A stretch of 64,000 nt of DNA from Streptomyces violaceusniger (GTDB taxonomy: Bacteria > Actinomycetota > Actinomycetes > Streptomycetales > Streptomycetaceae), in assembly GCA_005405945.1 (NCBI GenBank), contig BJHW01000001.1, forward strand, positions 6,944,001 to 7,008,000. Reading direction: 5' to 3'. Every line of letters begins with the position of its first letter. Position 1 is the first letter of the stretch. Positions 20,367 to 30,278 of this stretch are shown piece by piece. The translations under genes and the position numbers were made by a program. The notes below the pieces were generated by a model that saw only the letters and a list, made by a program, of their open reading frames with translations, ran no database searches and was not told the DNA's origin.

Positions 20367-20395
20367 TTGGAGAGTCACCCCCACTCCGCTACAGT
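20367..20395 (+). promoter_or_regulatory. Promoter of the rpfB-like gene
   Basis: TTGGAG (20367-20372), exactly 17 bp, TACAGT (20390-20395): a good vegetative-type -35/-10 pair, predicting a start near 20402 and a leader of about 48 nt. Confidence 0.6.
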
Positions 20396-20449
20396 CCCGG
20401 ACCCAACGCCCTGACCAGTGGACTTGTGGAGTGTTACCGGAGTGTTGTC

Positions 20450-21625
20450 GTGAGCCGTAGGGCCAGCCACCGCGTCCCGGGCGGCCGTGCCGCCGCCCGC
20501 CGAGCCGCCCGGCGCGGCGCCACCGGCCGGACCGACCCGATGCGCCGGCTGCTGCCGCAGGCGATGGTGGTCGCCGCCCTGGCCGGCGGCACCTCCGCCT
20601 TCGTCGCCCAGGACAAGGCCGTACGGCTCAGCGTCGACGGCGACGCGCGCACGTTGCACACCTACGCCGACGACGTGGGCGAGCTGCTGGCGGACGAGGA
20701 CGTCCACGTCGGCGCGCACGACATCGTCGCCCCCGCGCCCGGGGAGCGGCTCGGCGACGGAGACGAGATCGCCGTCCGCTACGGCCGCCCCGTCACCCTC
20801 ACCCTCGACGGGGAGCGCCGCCGGGTGTGGACCACCGCCCGCACGGTTGACGGCGCACTGCGCCAACTGGGCGTACGTGCCGAGGGCGCGTATCTGTCCG
20901 CCTCCCGCTCCGCGGCCATCACCAGCCGCGGGCTGCTCCTGCACGTCCGCACCGAGCGCACCGTCACCTTCCTCGCCGACGGGCGCCCCCACACCGTCCG
21001 CACGAACGCGGCCACCGTCGGCGAGGCCCTCGCCGCCGCCGGGCTCACCCTGCGCGGCCAGGACACCACCTCCGTCCCGCGGGACAGCTTCCCGCGCGAC
21101 GGCCAGACGGTGACGGTGATGCGGATCACCGGCGGCAAGGAGGTCCGGGACCATCCGGTGCCCTTCACCACCGTCCGCCGCGCCGACCCCACCCTCCCCA
21201 AGGGCACCGAGCTCGTGGCCCGGGCCGGCGAGCCGGGCACCCTGCGCATCACCTACCAGGTGCGCAGCGTCAACGGCGTACGGCAGCGGCCGCGGAAGAT
21301 CGGCAGCGAGATCGTCAAGGCGCCCGTGGCCCGGATCGTGCGGGTCGGCACCATGACGGTGCCCACCGGCGTCGGCGGCCCGGCGGACGGGCTCAACTGG
21401 CGGGCGATGGCCCGCTGCGAATCGGGCGGCCGGCCCGACGCGGTCGACGGCTCCGGCCGTTACGGCGGCCTCTACCAGCTCGACCAGGGCACCTGGCACG
21501 CCCTCGGCGGCCACGGCCGCCCCCAGGACGCGCCCCCGTCCGAGCAGACCTACCGCGCGAAGAAGCTCTACCAACAGCGCGGCACCAGCCCTTGGCCCAG
21601 CTGCGGCGCAAAGCTGCATGGGTGA
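20450..21625 (+). CDS. RpfB-like resuscitation-promoting factor
   Basis: A 391-residue cell-wall hydrolase that helps reawaken spores or dormant cells. A basic, Arg-rich N-terminus and one hydrophobic segment (AMVVAALAGGTSAFVAQ) precede three DUF348 repeats (for example VRLSVDGDARTLHTYADD), a G5 domain (about TTVRRADPTLPKGTELVARA) and a C-terminal transglycosylase/lysozyme-like domain (GLNWRAMARCESGGRPDAV, GRYGGLYQLDQGTW). The catalytic Glu is in CESGG. GTG at 20450 is supported by GGAG 7 nt upstream. It lies upstream of rsmA and ispE as in many actinobacteria, but repeat spacers separate them. Confidence 0.9.
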   Translation: MSRRASHRVPGGRAAARRAARRGATGRTDPMRRLLPQAMVVAALAGGTSAFVAQDKAVRLSVDGDARTLHTYADDVGELLADEDVHVGAHDIVAPAPGERLGDGDEIAVRYGRPVTLTLDGERRRVWTTARTVDGALRQLGVRAEGAYLSASRSAAITSRGLLLHVRTERTVTFLADGRPHTVRTNAATVGEALAAAGLTLRGQDTTSVPRDSFPRDGQTVTVMRITGGKEVRDHPVPFTTVRRADPTLPKGTELVARAGEPGTLRITYQVRSVNGVRQRPRKIGSEIVKAPVARIVRVGTMTVPTGVGGPADGLNWRAMARCESGGRPDAVDGSGRYGGLYQLDQGTWHALGGHGRPQDAPPSEQTYRAKKLYQQRGTSPWPSCGAKLHG

Positions 21626-22150
21626 GGGGGCGGGTTGGGTGCTCCTGGTTGAGTGCCTGCGGTCAGGTGCCCGCGGTGGGGCGCTCCCGGGTGGGTGCTC
21701 CGTCGGGTGCCTGCGGTGGGGTGCTCCCGGGTGGGTGCTCGGTGGGGTGTCTGCGGTGGGGCGCTCCCGGGCGGGTGCCCGTGGTCGGGGGCCCGTGGTC
21801 GGGGCTCCCGCTCGGGTGCCTGCGGTCGGGGGCCCCGCCGGTCGGGGGCCCGTGGTCGGGCGCTCCCGGTTGGGGTCGGGCGCTCTCCGTCGGGCGCTCC
21901 CGGTCGAGTCCCTGCGGTCGGGCGCTCCCGGTCGGGTGTCCCGGGGCCCGGGGCGCGTGGCGCGTGGCCTCCGGCCGGGGCACCTCCCAGCGGTAGCCGG
22001 AGGAGGCTGAGGCGCCCCGGCGGGGGCTTTCCAGCGGTAGCCGGGGGGATGCTCAGGCACCCGGGCCGGGGCACCTCCCAGCGGTAGCCGGGCGAGGCTC
22101 AGGCACCCGGCGCGGGCGCCTCCCGCGGGAGCCGGGGGAGGACCGAGCCC
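21626..22150 (+). repeat. GC-rich intergenic repeat tract between rpf and rsmA
   Basis: About 525 bp without a gene. The first part repeats a 20-30 bp G/T-rich unit (GGGTGCCTGCGGT with GGGGCGCTCCCGG) at least ten times. From about 21978 a second unit appears three to four times, built on CACCTCCCAGCGGTAGCCGG followed by a GAGGCT-containing stretch; CCTCCC and GGGAGG-like ends can pair. Frames through it look like coding only because of the periodicity. Confidence 0.8.
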
Positions 22151-22164
22151 CGAAAAAGGGGGCC

Positions 22165-22170
22165 TAAACT
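22165..22170 (+). promoter_or_regulatory. Possible -10 element of rsmA, leaderless start
   Basis: TAAACT stands out in GC-rich sequence and ends 6 bp before the GTG of rsmA. Transcription would begin at or next to the start codon, giving a leaderless mRNA. No convincing -35. Confidence 0.4.
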
Positions 22171-22176
22171 TCCTGG

Positions 22177-23042
22177 GTGAGCTCCACCGACTCCGACGTC
22201 CTTCTCGGCCCCGCCGATGTCCGCGAACTCGCGGCGCGGCTCGGCGTACGTCCGACCAAGCAGCGCGGCCAGAACTTCGTCATCGACGCCAACACGGTCC
22301 GCCGGATCGTCCGGACCGCCGGGGTGCGCCCGGACGACGTGGTCGTCGAGGTCGGCCCGGGGCTCGGTTCGCTGACCCTCGCGCTGCTGGAGGCCGCCGA
22401 CCGGGTCACCGCCGTCGAGATCGACGACGTCCTCGCCGCGGCCCTCCCCGCGACCGTCGAGGCCAGGCTGCCGCACCGCGCCGACCGCTTCGCGCTGGTG
22501 CACAGCGACGCCCTGCGGGTGACCGAGCTGCCGGGCCCCACCCCCACCGCGCTGGTCGCCAACCTGCCCTACAACGTCGCCGTGCCCGTGCTGCTCCATA
22601 TGCTCGGGCGGTTCCCGACCATTGAGCGGACGCTGGTCATGGTGCAGTCCGAGGTCGCCGACCGGCTCGCCGCCCCGCCCGGCTCCAAGGTGTACGGCGT
22701 GCCCTCCGTGAAGGCTGCTTGGTACGCCCATGTCAAGCGGGCGGGCGCGATCGGCCGCAATGTCTTCTGGCCCGCCCCCAACGTCGACTCCGGCCTGGTC
22801 TCGCTGATACGCCGGGACGAGCCCCGCGCACCACCGCCACCCGGGAAGAGGTCTTCGCGGTGGTGGACGCGGCGTTCGCCCAGCGCCGCAAGACCCTCAG
22901 GGCGGCGCTCGCGGGCTGGGCCGGTTCGGCGGGGGCCGCGGAGGAGGCACTGAGGGCCGCTGGGGTTTCGCCGCAGGCGCGCGGGGAGTCGCTGACGGTG
23001 GAGGACTTCGCCGCGATCGCCGAGCACGGGCCTGCGGCCTGA
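22177..23042 (+). CDS. rsmA: 16S rRNA dimethyladenosine transferase RsmA/KsgA (frameshifted in this assembly)
   Basis: About 288 residues after restoring one C at 22822-22825. RsmA dimethylates A1518 and A1519 of 16S rRNA. Motifs: KQRGQNFVIDANTVRRIV, the SAM site VVEVGPGLGSLTLALLEA, acidic VTAVEIDD, and the catalytic NLPY in LVANLPYNVAVP. After the break the C-terminal domain continues (EEVFAVVDAAFAQRRKTLR). GTG start with a likely leaderless transcript. It stands upstream of ispE, a common actinobacterial order, though about 545 bp of repeats intervene. The shift lies at DEP-RTTATREE, between catalytic and C-terminal domains. Confidence 0.93.
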
Positions 23043-23054
23043 CCACACGAGGCG

Positions 23055-23526
23055 CCTGCGGTCGGGCTTGCTCCCCACCCCGCCCCTCCCCGAAACCGGG
23101 GCTGCGCCCCCGAACCCCCGCCCGGGGCTGCGCCCCCAAACCCCCGCTGGGTCTCCACCCTCGCCGGGGTTCTGCCCCGTAGGTCCTCCCTCGCACCTCT
23201 GCCAAGGCTCCGCCCCAGGCCCTGCTTCGGCCGTACATCGGCCGGGGCCATGGGCCGGAGCCGCGAACCGGGGCTCGGAGCCTCGCTGGACCACGAGCGG
23301 GGGCCAGAGGCCGAACCTCGGCGCGGTGCGGGGGCGGAATCCCCGAGTACGGGGCGCGGGCGCGGGGGACCCGAGCACGGGGCCCGGAGGCGGAACCTCC
23401 GGGAACGGGGCCCGTGGGCGGAACCTCCGGGAACGGGGCCCAGGGGCGGGAACTCTCGAGAGCGGGGTCCGGGGCGGAGCCCCGGTTACGGGAAGGGGCG
23501 GGGTGGGGAACAAGCCCGCCGCAGGC
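23055..23526. repeat. Intergenic inverted-repeat element between rsmA and ispE
   Basis: A 545-bp gene-free stretch (23043-23587) bounded by inverted arms of about 56 bp (23055-23111 and 23471-23526). Each arm contains a GCCTGCGG start and a CCCCGCCCCT core followed by CCGGGGCT. The interior is made of short GGGGC-rich repeats. A close copy of the arm occurs at 58681-58735. No ORF has real codon bias. Confidence 0.75.
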
Positions 23527-23587
23527 ACACCCCCGCAGGCGGGACAATGGCCGCACCGGAACACCCGCACCCCCACCAAGGAGCCCC

Positions 23588-24514
23588 GTGACCCGCCCCG
23601 TGACCGCCCGTGTGCCCGCCAAGGTCAACGTCCAGCTCGCGGTCGGCGGGCTGCGCCCCGACGGGTTCCACGACCTGGCCAACGTCTTCCTCGCCGTCGG
23701 GCTCCACGACGAGGTCACCGCCACCCCCGCCGACGCCCTCCGCATCACCGTCGAGGGCGCGGACGCCGGCCATGTGCCGCTGGACCGCACCAACCTCGCG
23801 GCCCGCGCCGCCCTCGCGCTCGCCGAGCGGCACGCCATCGCGCCCGCCGTGCACCTCCACATCGCCAAGGACATCCCCGTCGCGGGCGGCATGGCGGGCG
23901 GCAGCGCCGACGCCGCCGGGGCGCTGCTGGCCTGCGACGCGCTCTGGGGCACCCAAGCCACCCGGGCCGAACTCCTCGAGATCTGCGCCGAGTTGGGCAG
24001 TGACATCCCCTTCAGCCTCGTCGGCGGCGTGGCCCTCGGCCGCGGCCGGGGCGAGCTGCTGACCCCGCTGGAGACCGGCGGCACCTTCCACTGGGTGTTC
24101 GCCGTGGCCGACGGCGGGCTGTCCACCCCCGCCGTCTACCGTGAATGCGACCGGCTGCGCGAGGCGTCCGGCGCGGGCGCGAGCGCCGCCGACGTGCCCG
24201 ACCCCGAGCCCTCCCAGGCACTGCTGGACGCGCTGCGCACCGGCGACGCCACCGCCCTGGCCGTCGCCGTCTCCAACGATCTCCAGCCCGCCGCGCTCTC
24301 GCTGCGCCCCGCGCTCGCCGACACCCTGCGCGCCGGCGCGGACGCGGGCGCGCTCGCCTCCCTCGTCTCCGGCTCCGGCCCCACCTGCGCCTTCCTGGCC
24401 AAGGACACCGAGGCCGCACAGGAGGTGGCGACCGCGCTGGCCGCCTCGGGCACCTGCCGCACGGTCCGCGTCACCTCCGGCCCGGTCCCCGGGGCCCGGC
24501 TGGTCGGCGCCTGA
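23588..24514 (+). CDS. ispE: 4-diphosphocytidyl-2-C-methyl-D-erythritol kinase IspE
   Basis: A 308-residue GHMP kinase of the non-mevalonate isoprenoid pathway; it phosphorylates the 2-hydroxyl of CDP-methylerythritol. Seen: ARVPAKVNVQLAVGGLRPDG at the N-terminus, the phosphate-binding glycine loop DIPVAGGMAGGSADAAGALL, and the C-terminal SLVSGSGPTCAFLA motif. GTG at 23588 with AAGGAG 4 nt upstream (close spacing; GTG 23600 is an alternative). Uninterrupted frame. Length and motifs are family-typical. Confidence 0.93.
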   Translation: MTRPVTARVPAKVNVQLAVGGLRPDGFHDLANVFLAVGLHDEVTATPADALRITVEGADAGHVPLDRTNLAARAALALAERHAIAPAVHLHIAKDIPVAGGMAGGSADAAGALLACDALWGTQATRAELLEICAELGSDIPFSLVGGVALGRGRGELLTPLETGGTFHWVFAVADGGLSTPAVYRECDRLREASGAGASAADVPDPEPSQALLDALRTGDATALAVAVSNDLQPAALSLRPALADTLRAGADAGALASLVSGSGPTCAFLAKDTEAAQEVATALAASGTCRTVRVTSGPVPGARLVGA

Positions 24515-24800
24515 GTGAGTTGGCCGATGTCTGAGTGGCTAGCCTTCGTCTGAGCGGCTGGCCTACGTCTGAGCTGCTGGTCGGCGCCTGAGGGGCTGGT
24601 CGGCGCCTGAGCGGCTGGTCGGCGCCTGAGTGAGTTGGTCAACGCCTGAGTGCGTGGTCGGCGCGTGAGCGAGCGGCCGACGCCTGAGCGAGCAGTCGGC
24701 GCCTGAGCGAGCCCCCGACGCCTCGGCGTGTGGCCGACGCCTGAGCGAGGCACCCCGCACCCGAGCAAGGCACCCCGCGCCTGAGCGAGGCGCCCCGCGC
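24515..24800 (+). repeat. Degenerate tandem repeat of about 20 bp units
   Basis: The ispE-ABC-F spacer consists of about 14 imperfect copies built on GGTCGGCGCCTGAGCG, with drift to GGCACCCCGCGCC at the right end. Copies vary from 18 to 22 bp. The last ispE codons (GTCGGCGCCTGAG) match the unit, so the array may have grown from the gene's 3' end. Confidence 0.8.
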
Positions 24801-24844
24801 GGCGACTACCCTGGGACGCCGATCGATCCGCGTAATGGAGTGTG

Positions 24845-26665
<1,821 letters not shown>

Positions 26666-27008
26666 GCCGAGGACGCGTGAGCCGACTAAGCGTGAGTCGG
26701 CGACGTATGAGCCGACGATGTAAGAGCAGGCGACGCGTGATGTGAGTGGCCTGAAAGCATCGTGTGAAGAGGTTGTGCGGCGGTGGCGCGCGCCCTGGCA
26801 ACGGTCGCGTCACAGGCCGGTCTCAGCTGATCGATGACCTGGACACTGGTCCCTATTGCGCCCCTTACGGGTGATACAAAGAACTCCCGCCTGCCTTCCG
26901 CTCAATGGCGGGGTGCCCTGTCCGATTCGCTCCTTCCCGGGGGCTTCGACCCACCGGGATCGCGGGGAGGCCGGTCGGACGACGGGTCCCGCATCTGAAG
27001 GAATTCGC
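26666..27008. other. Intergenic, promoter region of the PQQ-propeller gene
   Basis: The first 80 bp carry short repeats (GAGCCGACGAxGT, GCGTGAGTCGG). Further on, 26848-26862 repeats the 15-mer found at 2569-2583. No gene with codon bias on either strand. The end holds the GAAGGA ribosome site (26997-27002) for the gene at 27009. Confidence 0.5.
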
Positions 27009-28850
27009 ATGTCACAGCCGCCTCCGCCGCCCAACCAGCCGCCGCAGGGCGGCTTCGGCGCGCCGCAGGAACCTGGTTACGGCTATCCACAGCAGCCGCC
27101 CACACCGCCTCCGGGCCAGCAGGGCTACGGCTATCCGCAGGCCCCCGGCCAGCCGCCGCAGACCCCGCCTCCGCCGCCGTCGGCACCGCCGGCGCCGCCG
27201 CAGACGCCCCCGCAGGGCGCCGGCGGCTACGGCTACCCGGAGCAGCCGGTGCACGGCCAGCCGACCCAGGCCGGCCCGTCGCCGTACGGATCCGGCCAGC
27301 AGTCTTATGGTCAGCCTCAGTACGGTCAGCAGCCTTACGGACAGCCGCAATTCGGCCAGCCGCAGTACGGCCAGCCGCCGCAGGCCCAGTACCCCGGCGG
27401 CCCCGGCCCGGGCGGTCCCGGTGGCTCCGGCCAGTCCAAGCAGCGCATGGCGATCATCGTCAGCGCCGTGGTCGCGGTCGCGCTGATCATCGGTGGCGGC
27501 ATCTGGTTCGCCACCAAGGACGACGGCGGCGGCAGCGAGGCCAAGGGCAAGGACAAGCAGTCCAGCCAGGGCGCCTCCAGCGGCACCACGGGCGGCGGGG
27601 ACAAGCCCGCCAAGACCGTGGACGCCAAGCTGCTCAGCAAGATCCCCATGCCCAAGGTCTCCGACCAGGTCACCGTCGAGGGCATGTGGGCCACCGACGA
27701 CACCTTTGTGAAGGCCGGTGTCTACAAGATCGTCGGCTATCCGCTGAGCGGCGGCGACGCCAAGTGGACGATCCCGCTGGACGGCGCGGTCTGCTGGTCC
27801 TCGGACCACCTCACCAAGGACGGGCTGACCACGGTCCTCTACCAGGAGGCCAAGCCGTCGGCCAAGGACAAGTACCCCAGCTGCACCGAGATCGGGCTGC
27901 TGGACCTCAAGAACGGCAAGATGCTGTGGCACCGGAACGTCAAGGAGGGTGACGAGAAGATCCGCTTCGACGAGGTCACCATCGGCGGCGGCACCGTGGC
28001 CGCGGGCGGCACCAGCGGCGGCGCCGCCTGGTCCACCTCCGGCCAGGCCCTGTGGAAGCCCAAGTCGGGCGAGCAGTGCTCGGACGACGGCTACGCGGGC
28101 GGCGAGGACAAGCTGGTCGCGGTGCGCCGCTGCGGCGACTACGACAACCCGCAGATCCAGGTCCAGACGCTGAACCCGAAGACGGGCGCGGTGAAGTCGG
28201 CCTACAAGGTCTCGCAGGGCATCGACTACGTCCACGTCGCCTCCACCGACCCGCTGGTGATCGGTCTGGACGCCGGCGACTCCACCGGTTCGGCGGTCTC
28301 GGACTTCCTGGCCATCGACGACAGCGCCAAGACCGGCAAGGTGCTCGGCAAGATCGGCACCGAGAACGGCAAGTACGACGCCAAGTGCGAGTCGACCAAC
28401 GTCGAGGGCTGCCGCAAGCTCGCCGTCTCCAAGTCGGCGAACGCCCTCTTCCTCGGCTCCGAGGACCGCACCGACTCCAGCGCCGCGACGGCCAACGAGG
28501 TCGTGGCCTTCGACCTGAAGACGGGCAAGCCGATCGGGAAGACCGACGGGGTCAAGGGCGCCGCGCTCACCCCGCTCGGGCTGGACGAGGACGGCTCCGT
28601 CCTCGCCTACCAGGAGAGCACCTGGGAGACCGGCGGCGCGGTCTGGCGGATCGACCCCAAGTCGTACGCCAAGACCAAGCTGCTGCAGAACCCCGTCGCC
28701 AGCCATGAGATGGAGCAGAATTTCAGCCCCAGCTACTCGGAGATCATCTACTCCGGGGGGCACCTCTACATGAGTGACGTCTACGCCAGCAAGCCCTCGG
28801 GCACCTACGACAAGGACGACCCGCTGGCGATCATCTTCGGCGCGAGCTGA
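27009..28850 (+). CDS. Membrane-anchored PQQ-like beta-propeller protein with Pro/Gln/Gly-rich cytoplasmic tail
   Basis: 613 residues. The first ~140 residues are a low-complexity cytoplasmic tail of Pro/Gln/Gly/Tyr (repeats such as PYGQPQFGQPQYGQPP). One membrane helix follows (MAIIVSAVVAVALIIGGGIW), then a Lys/Ser/Gly linker and an extracytoplasmic domain with PQQ-propeller-type blades (for example KNGKMLWHRNVKEGD, WSTSGQALWKPKSG, TGAVKSAYKVSQG). Similar architecture is common in Streptomyces, often beside kinases, but no kinase adjoins here. ATG at 27009 with GAAGGA upstream. Function unknown; envelope sensing or assembly is conceivable. Confidence 0.8.
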   Translation: MSQPPPPPNQPPQGGFGAPQEPGYGYPQQPPTPPPGQQGYGYPQAPGQPPQTPPPPPSAPPAPPQTPPQGAGGYGYPEQPVHGQPTQAGPSPYGSGQQSYGQPQYGQQPYGQPQFGQPQYGQPPQAQYPGGPGPGGPGGSGQSKQRMAIIVSAVVAVALIIGGGIWFATKDDGGGSEAKGKDKQSSQGASSGTTGGGDKPAKTVDAKLLSKIPMPKVSDQVTVEGMWATDDTFVKAGVYKIVGYPLSGGDAKWTIPLDGAVCWSSDHLTKDGLTTVLYQEAKPSAKDKYPSCTEIGLLDLKNGKMLWHRNVKEGDEKIRFDEVTIGGGTVAAGGTSGGAAWSTSGQALWKPKSGEQCSDDGYAGGEDKLVAVRRCGDYDNPQIQVQTLNPKTGAVKSAYKVSQGIDYVHVASTDPLVIGLDAGDSTGSAVSDFLAIDDSAKTGKVLGKIGTENGKYDAKCESTNVEGCRKLAVSKSANALFLGSEDRTDSSAATANEVVAFDLKTGKPIGKTDGVKGAALTPLGLDEDGSVLAYQESTWETGGAVWRIDPKSYAKTKLLQNPVASHEMEQNFSPSYSEIIYSGGHLYMSDVYASKPSGTYDKDDPLAIIFGAS

Positions 28851-28879
28851 CGTTCCGGCGTCCGCCCGGCCCGCTCCAC

Positions 28880-28919
28880 GGCGGCCCCGCCCGTACGACA
28901 CCGTACGGGCGGGGCCGCC
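28880..28919 (+). terminator. Perfect hairpin after the PQQ-propeller gene
   Basis: An 18-bp perfect stem (28880-28897 with 28902-28919) and a 4-nt ACAC loop, 30 bp past the stop. Confidence 0.85.
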
Positions 28920-29113
28920 GCTGTGTGCGCCGGCGGAGCGCCGGGGTGCGCGCCCCCGGGGAACCCGGCCGCATCGATCGGATTGGGACGCCAACCGGAC
29001 GTCAAGTAGGCACGAATGGCCGGGATTTCGGCATTCCGGGGGGCTTCTGCCCGGTAAGGGGCGCGCAACGTCGAACAAGCGTGTAGCTTCCCCCTGAGCG
29101 AATGGGGGAGCTC

Positions 29114-29869
29114 ATGGGCGTGCGACTCATGGTGGTCGACGATCACCGTCTGCTCGCGGAGGCGCTCGCCTCGGCGCTGAAGCTGCGCGGGCACCGGGTG
29201 CTCGCCGCGGCGGCACCGAGCGCGGGCGCGGCGGACCTGGTGGTGAGCCGGGCACCTGAGGTGTGCCTGCTGGGCACGGCGGCACCCGCCGAGCCGGGGG
29301 TGTTCGACCCGGTGGTGCGGATCAAGAAGGAGCGGCCGCAGGTCGCGGTCGTGGTGCTCGGCCCGGTGCCGAGCCCGCGCGGCATAGCCGCCGCCTTCGC
29401 CGCCGGGGCGTCCGGCTATGTGCGCCACGACGAGCGGATCGAGGGCGTCGAACGCGCCATGATGAAGGCGCGCGCGGGCGAGGCGGCCGTGGCGCCCCAG
29501 CTGCTCCAGGGGGCGTTCGCGGAGCTGCTCAACCCCGCGGCCCAGCCCGACGACGAGGGCGCCCGGCTGCTGCGGATGCTGACCCCGCGCGAGGTGGAGG
29601 TGCTGGTGCGGGTCGCCGAGGGCGAGGACACCCGGCTGATCGCGGCGGGCATGGGGATCGCCCCCAGCACGGCCCGCACCCATGTGCAGCGGGTGCTGAT
29701 GAAGCTCGGGGTGGGCTCGCGGCTGGAGGCGGCGGCCCTGGCGGCCCGTACGGGGCTGCTGGACCGCGCGGCGACGCGCCGGACCGCGTCGCCCCCGCCC
29801 CAGCCGCCTCCCACGCCGGGGCCGCCTCAGCCGCCGCCCGCGCCGGGGCCGCCCGCGTCGGCGCCGTAG
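29114..29869 (+). CDS. Orphan LuxR-type regulator with degenerate receiver
   Basis: About 251 residues. The receiver keeps the acidic pair (LMVVDDHRLLAEALA) but at the end of strand 3 it reads PEVCLLGTAAP, where response regulators have LLD; the phosphoacceptor Asp is therefore missing. The C-terminal LuxR HTH is intact (MLTPREVEVLVRVAEGE, then TARTHVQRVLMKLGVGSRL), followed by a Pro-rich tail of about 35 residues. Start is uncertain: ATG 29102, ATG 29114 or GTG 29120 (GGGGAG 9 nt upstream). No histidine kinase nearby. Paralogous in layout to the regulator at 35720, on the other side of the gal block. Probably phosphorylation-independent. Confidence 0.8.
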   Translation: MGVRLMVVDDHRLLAEALASALKLRGHRVLAAAAPSAGAADLVVSRAPEVCLLGTAAPAEPGVFDPVVRIKKERPQVAVVVLGPVPSPRGIAAAFAAGASGYVRHDERIEGVERAMMKARAGEAAVAPQLLQGAFAELLNPAAQPDDEGARLLRMLTPREVEVLVRVAEGEDTRLIAAGMGIAPSTARTHVQRVLMKLGVGSRLEAAALAARTGLLDRAATRRTASPPPQPPPTPGPPQPPPAPGPPASAP

Positions 29870-29891
29870 GCCGTACGGCGACCCGTGTTTC

Positions 29892-30251
29892 TCAGCCCGC
29901 TCCGGACCCGGGCTCGCGGCCCCCGGGCTCACCGGCCCCGGGACCGTCCCCGGGCCCAGAGGGCTCCGGTTTCGGCTCGGCCCCCGGCGCCGACAGCGGC
30001 CTGAGCTTCATCCAGAGCAGGAAGAGCAGGCCGACCGCGAGCATGCACGCCCCCGTCCAGAGGTTGATGTTGATGCCCGACGCCTTCTTCACATCCGCGT
30101 CCGAGGCGGTGAACCCGGCGATGAGGACGATGATCCCGTAGATCGCGAACAGCCCGCCGATGATCCGCCGCACATCGAACAGCCGGGCCGCGGTCGCCGA
30201 CTTCTGCTGCAGGTCCTCGACCTCGTGCCGGTATTCGTACTCCTCACTCAT
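29892..30251 (-). CDS. Small two-TM membrane protein, downstream of the symporter
   Basis: 119 residues: a charged N-terminus (YEYRHEVEDLQQKSATAARL), two membrane helices (IIGGLFAIYGIIVLIAGF and LWTGACMLAVGLLFLLWMKL) and a Pro/Gly-rich cytoplasmic tail. ATG at 30251 with AAGGAG 8 nt upstream. It lies 27 bp after the sodium:solute symporter stop, so it is probably co-transcribed and may be an accessory subunit. Not recognised further. Confidence 0.75.
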   Translation of the reverse strand: MSEEYEYRHEVEDLQQKSATAARLFDVRRIIGGLFAIYGIIVLIAGFTASDADVKKASGININLWTGACMLAVGLLFLLWMKLRPLSAPGAEPKPEPSGPGDGPGAGEPGGREPGSGAG

Positions 30252-30278
30252 GGCGCACGCTCCTTAATCCCAGAAGGG

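Noticed and set aside
20317..20449. c-di-AMP (ydaO) riboswitch before the rpf gene, as reported for some Streptomyces rpf genes
   Set aside because: The predicted leader is only about 48 nt, too short for the ydaO fold, and none of its conserved blocks is visible; a simple -35/-10 promoter fits.
21626..22150. CRISPR array
   Set aside because: The units are contiguous and degenerate, with no unique spacers of constant length and no cas genes.
22177..23042. rsmA as a true pseudogene (and likewise rsmI, tatD, desaturase)
   Set aside because: Both halves are fully conserved and join perfectly with one added base in a C or G run, the same pattern as every other break in the window.
24515..24800. 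CRISPR array or protein-coding repeat
   Set aside because: No spacer sequences between units, frequent stops in every frame, and unit length drifts.
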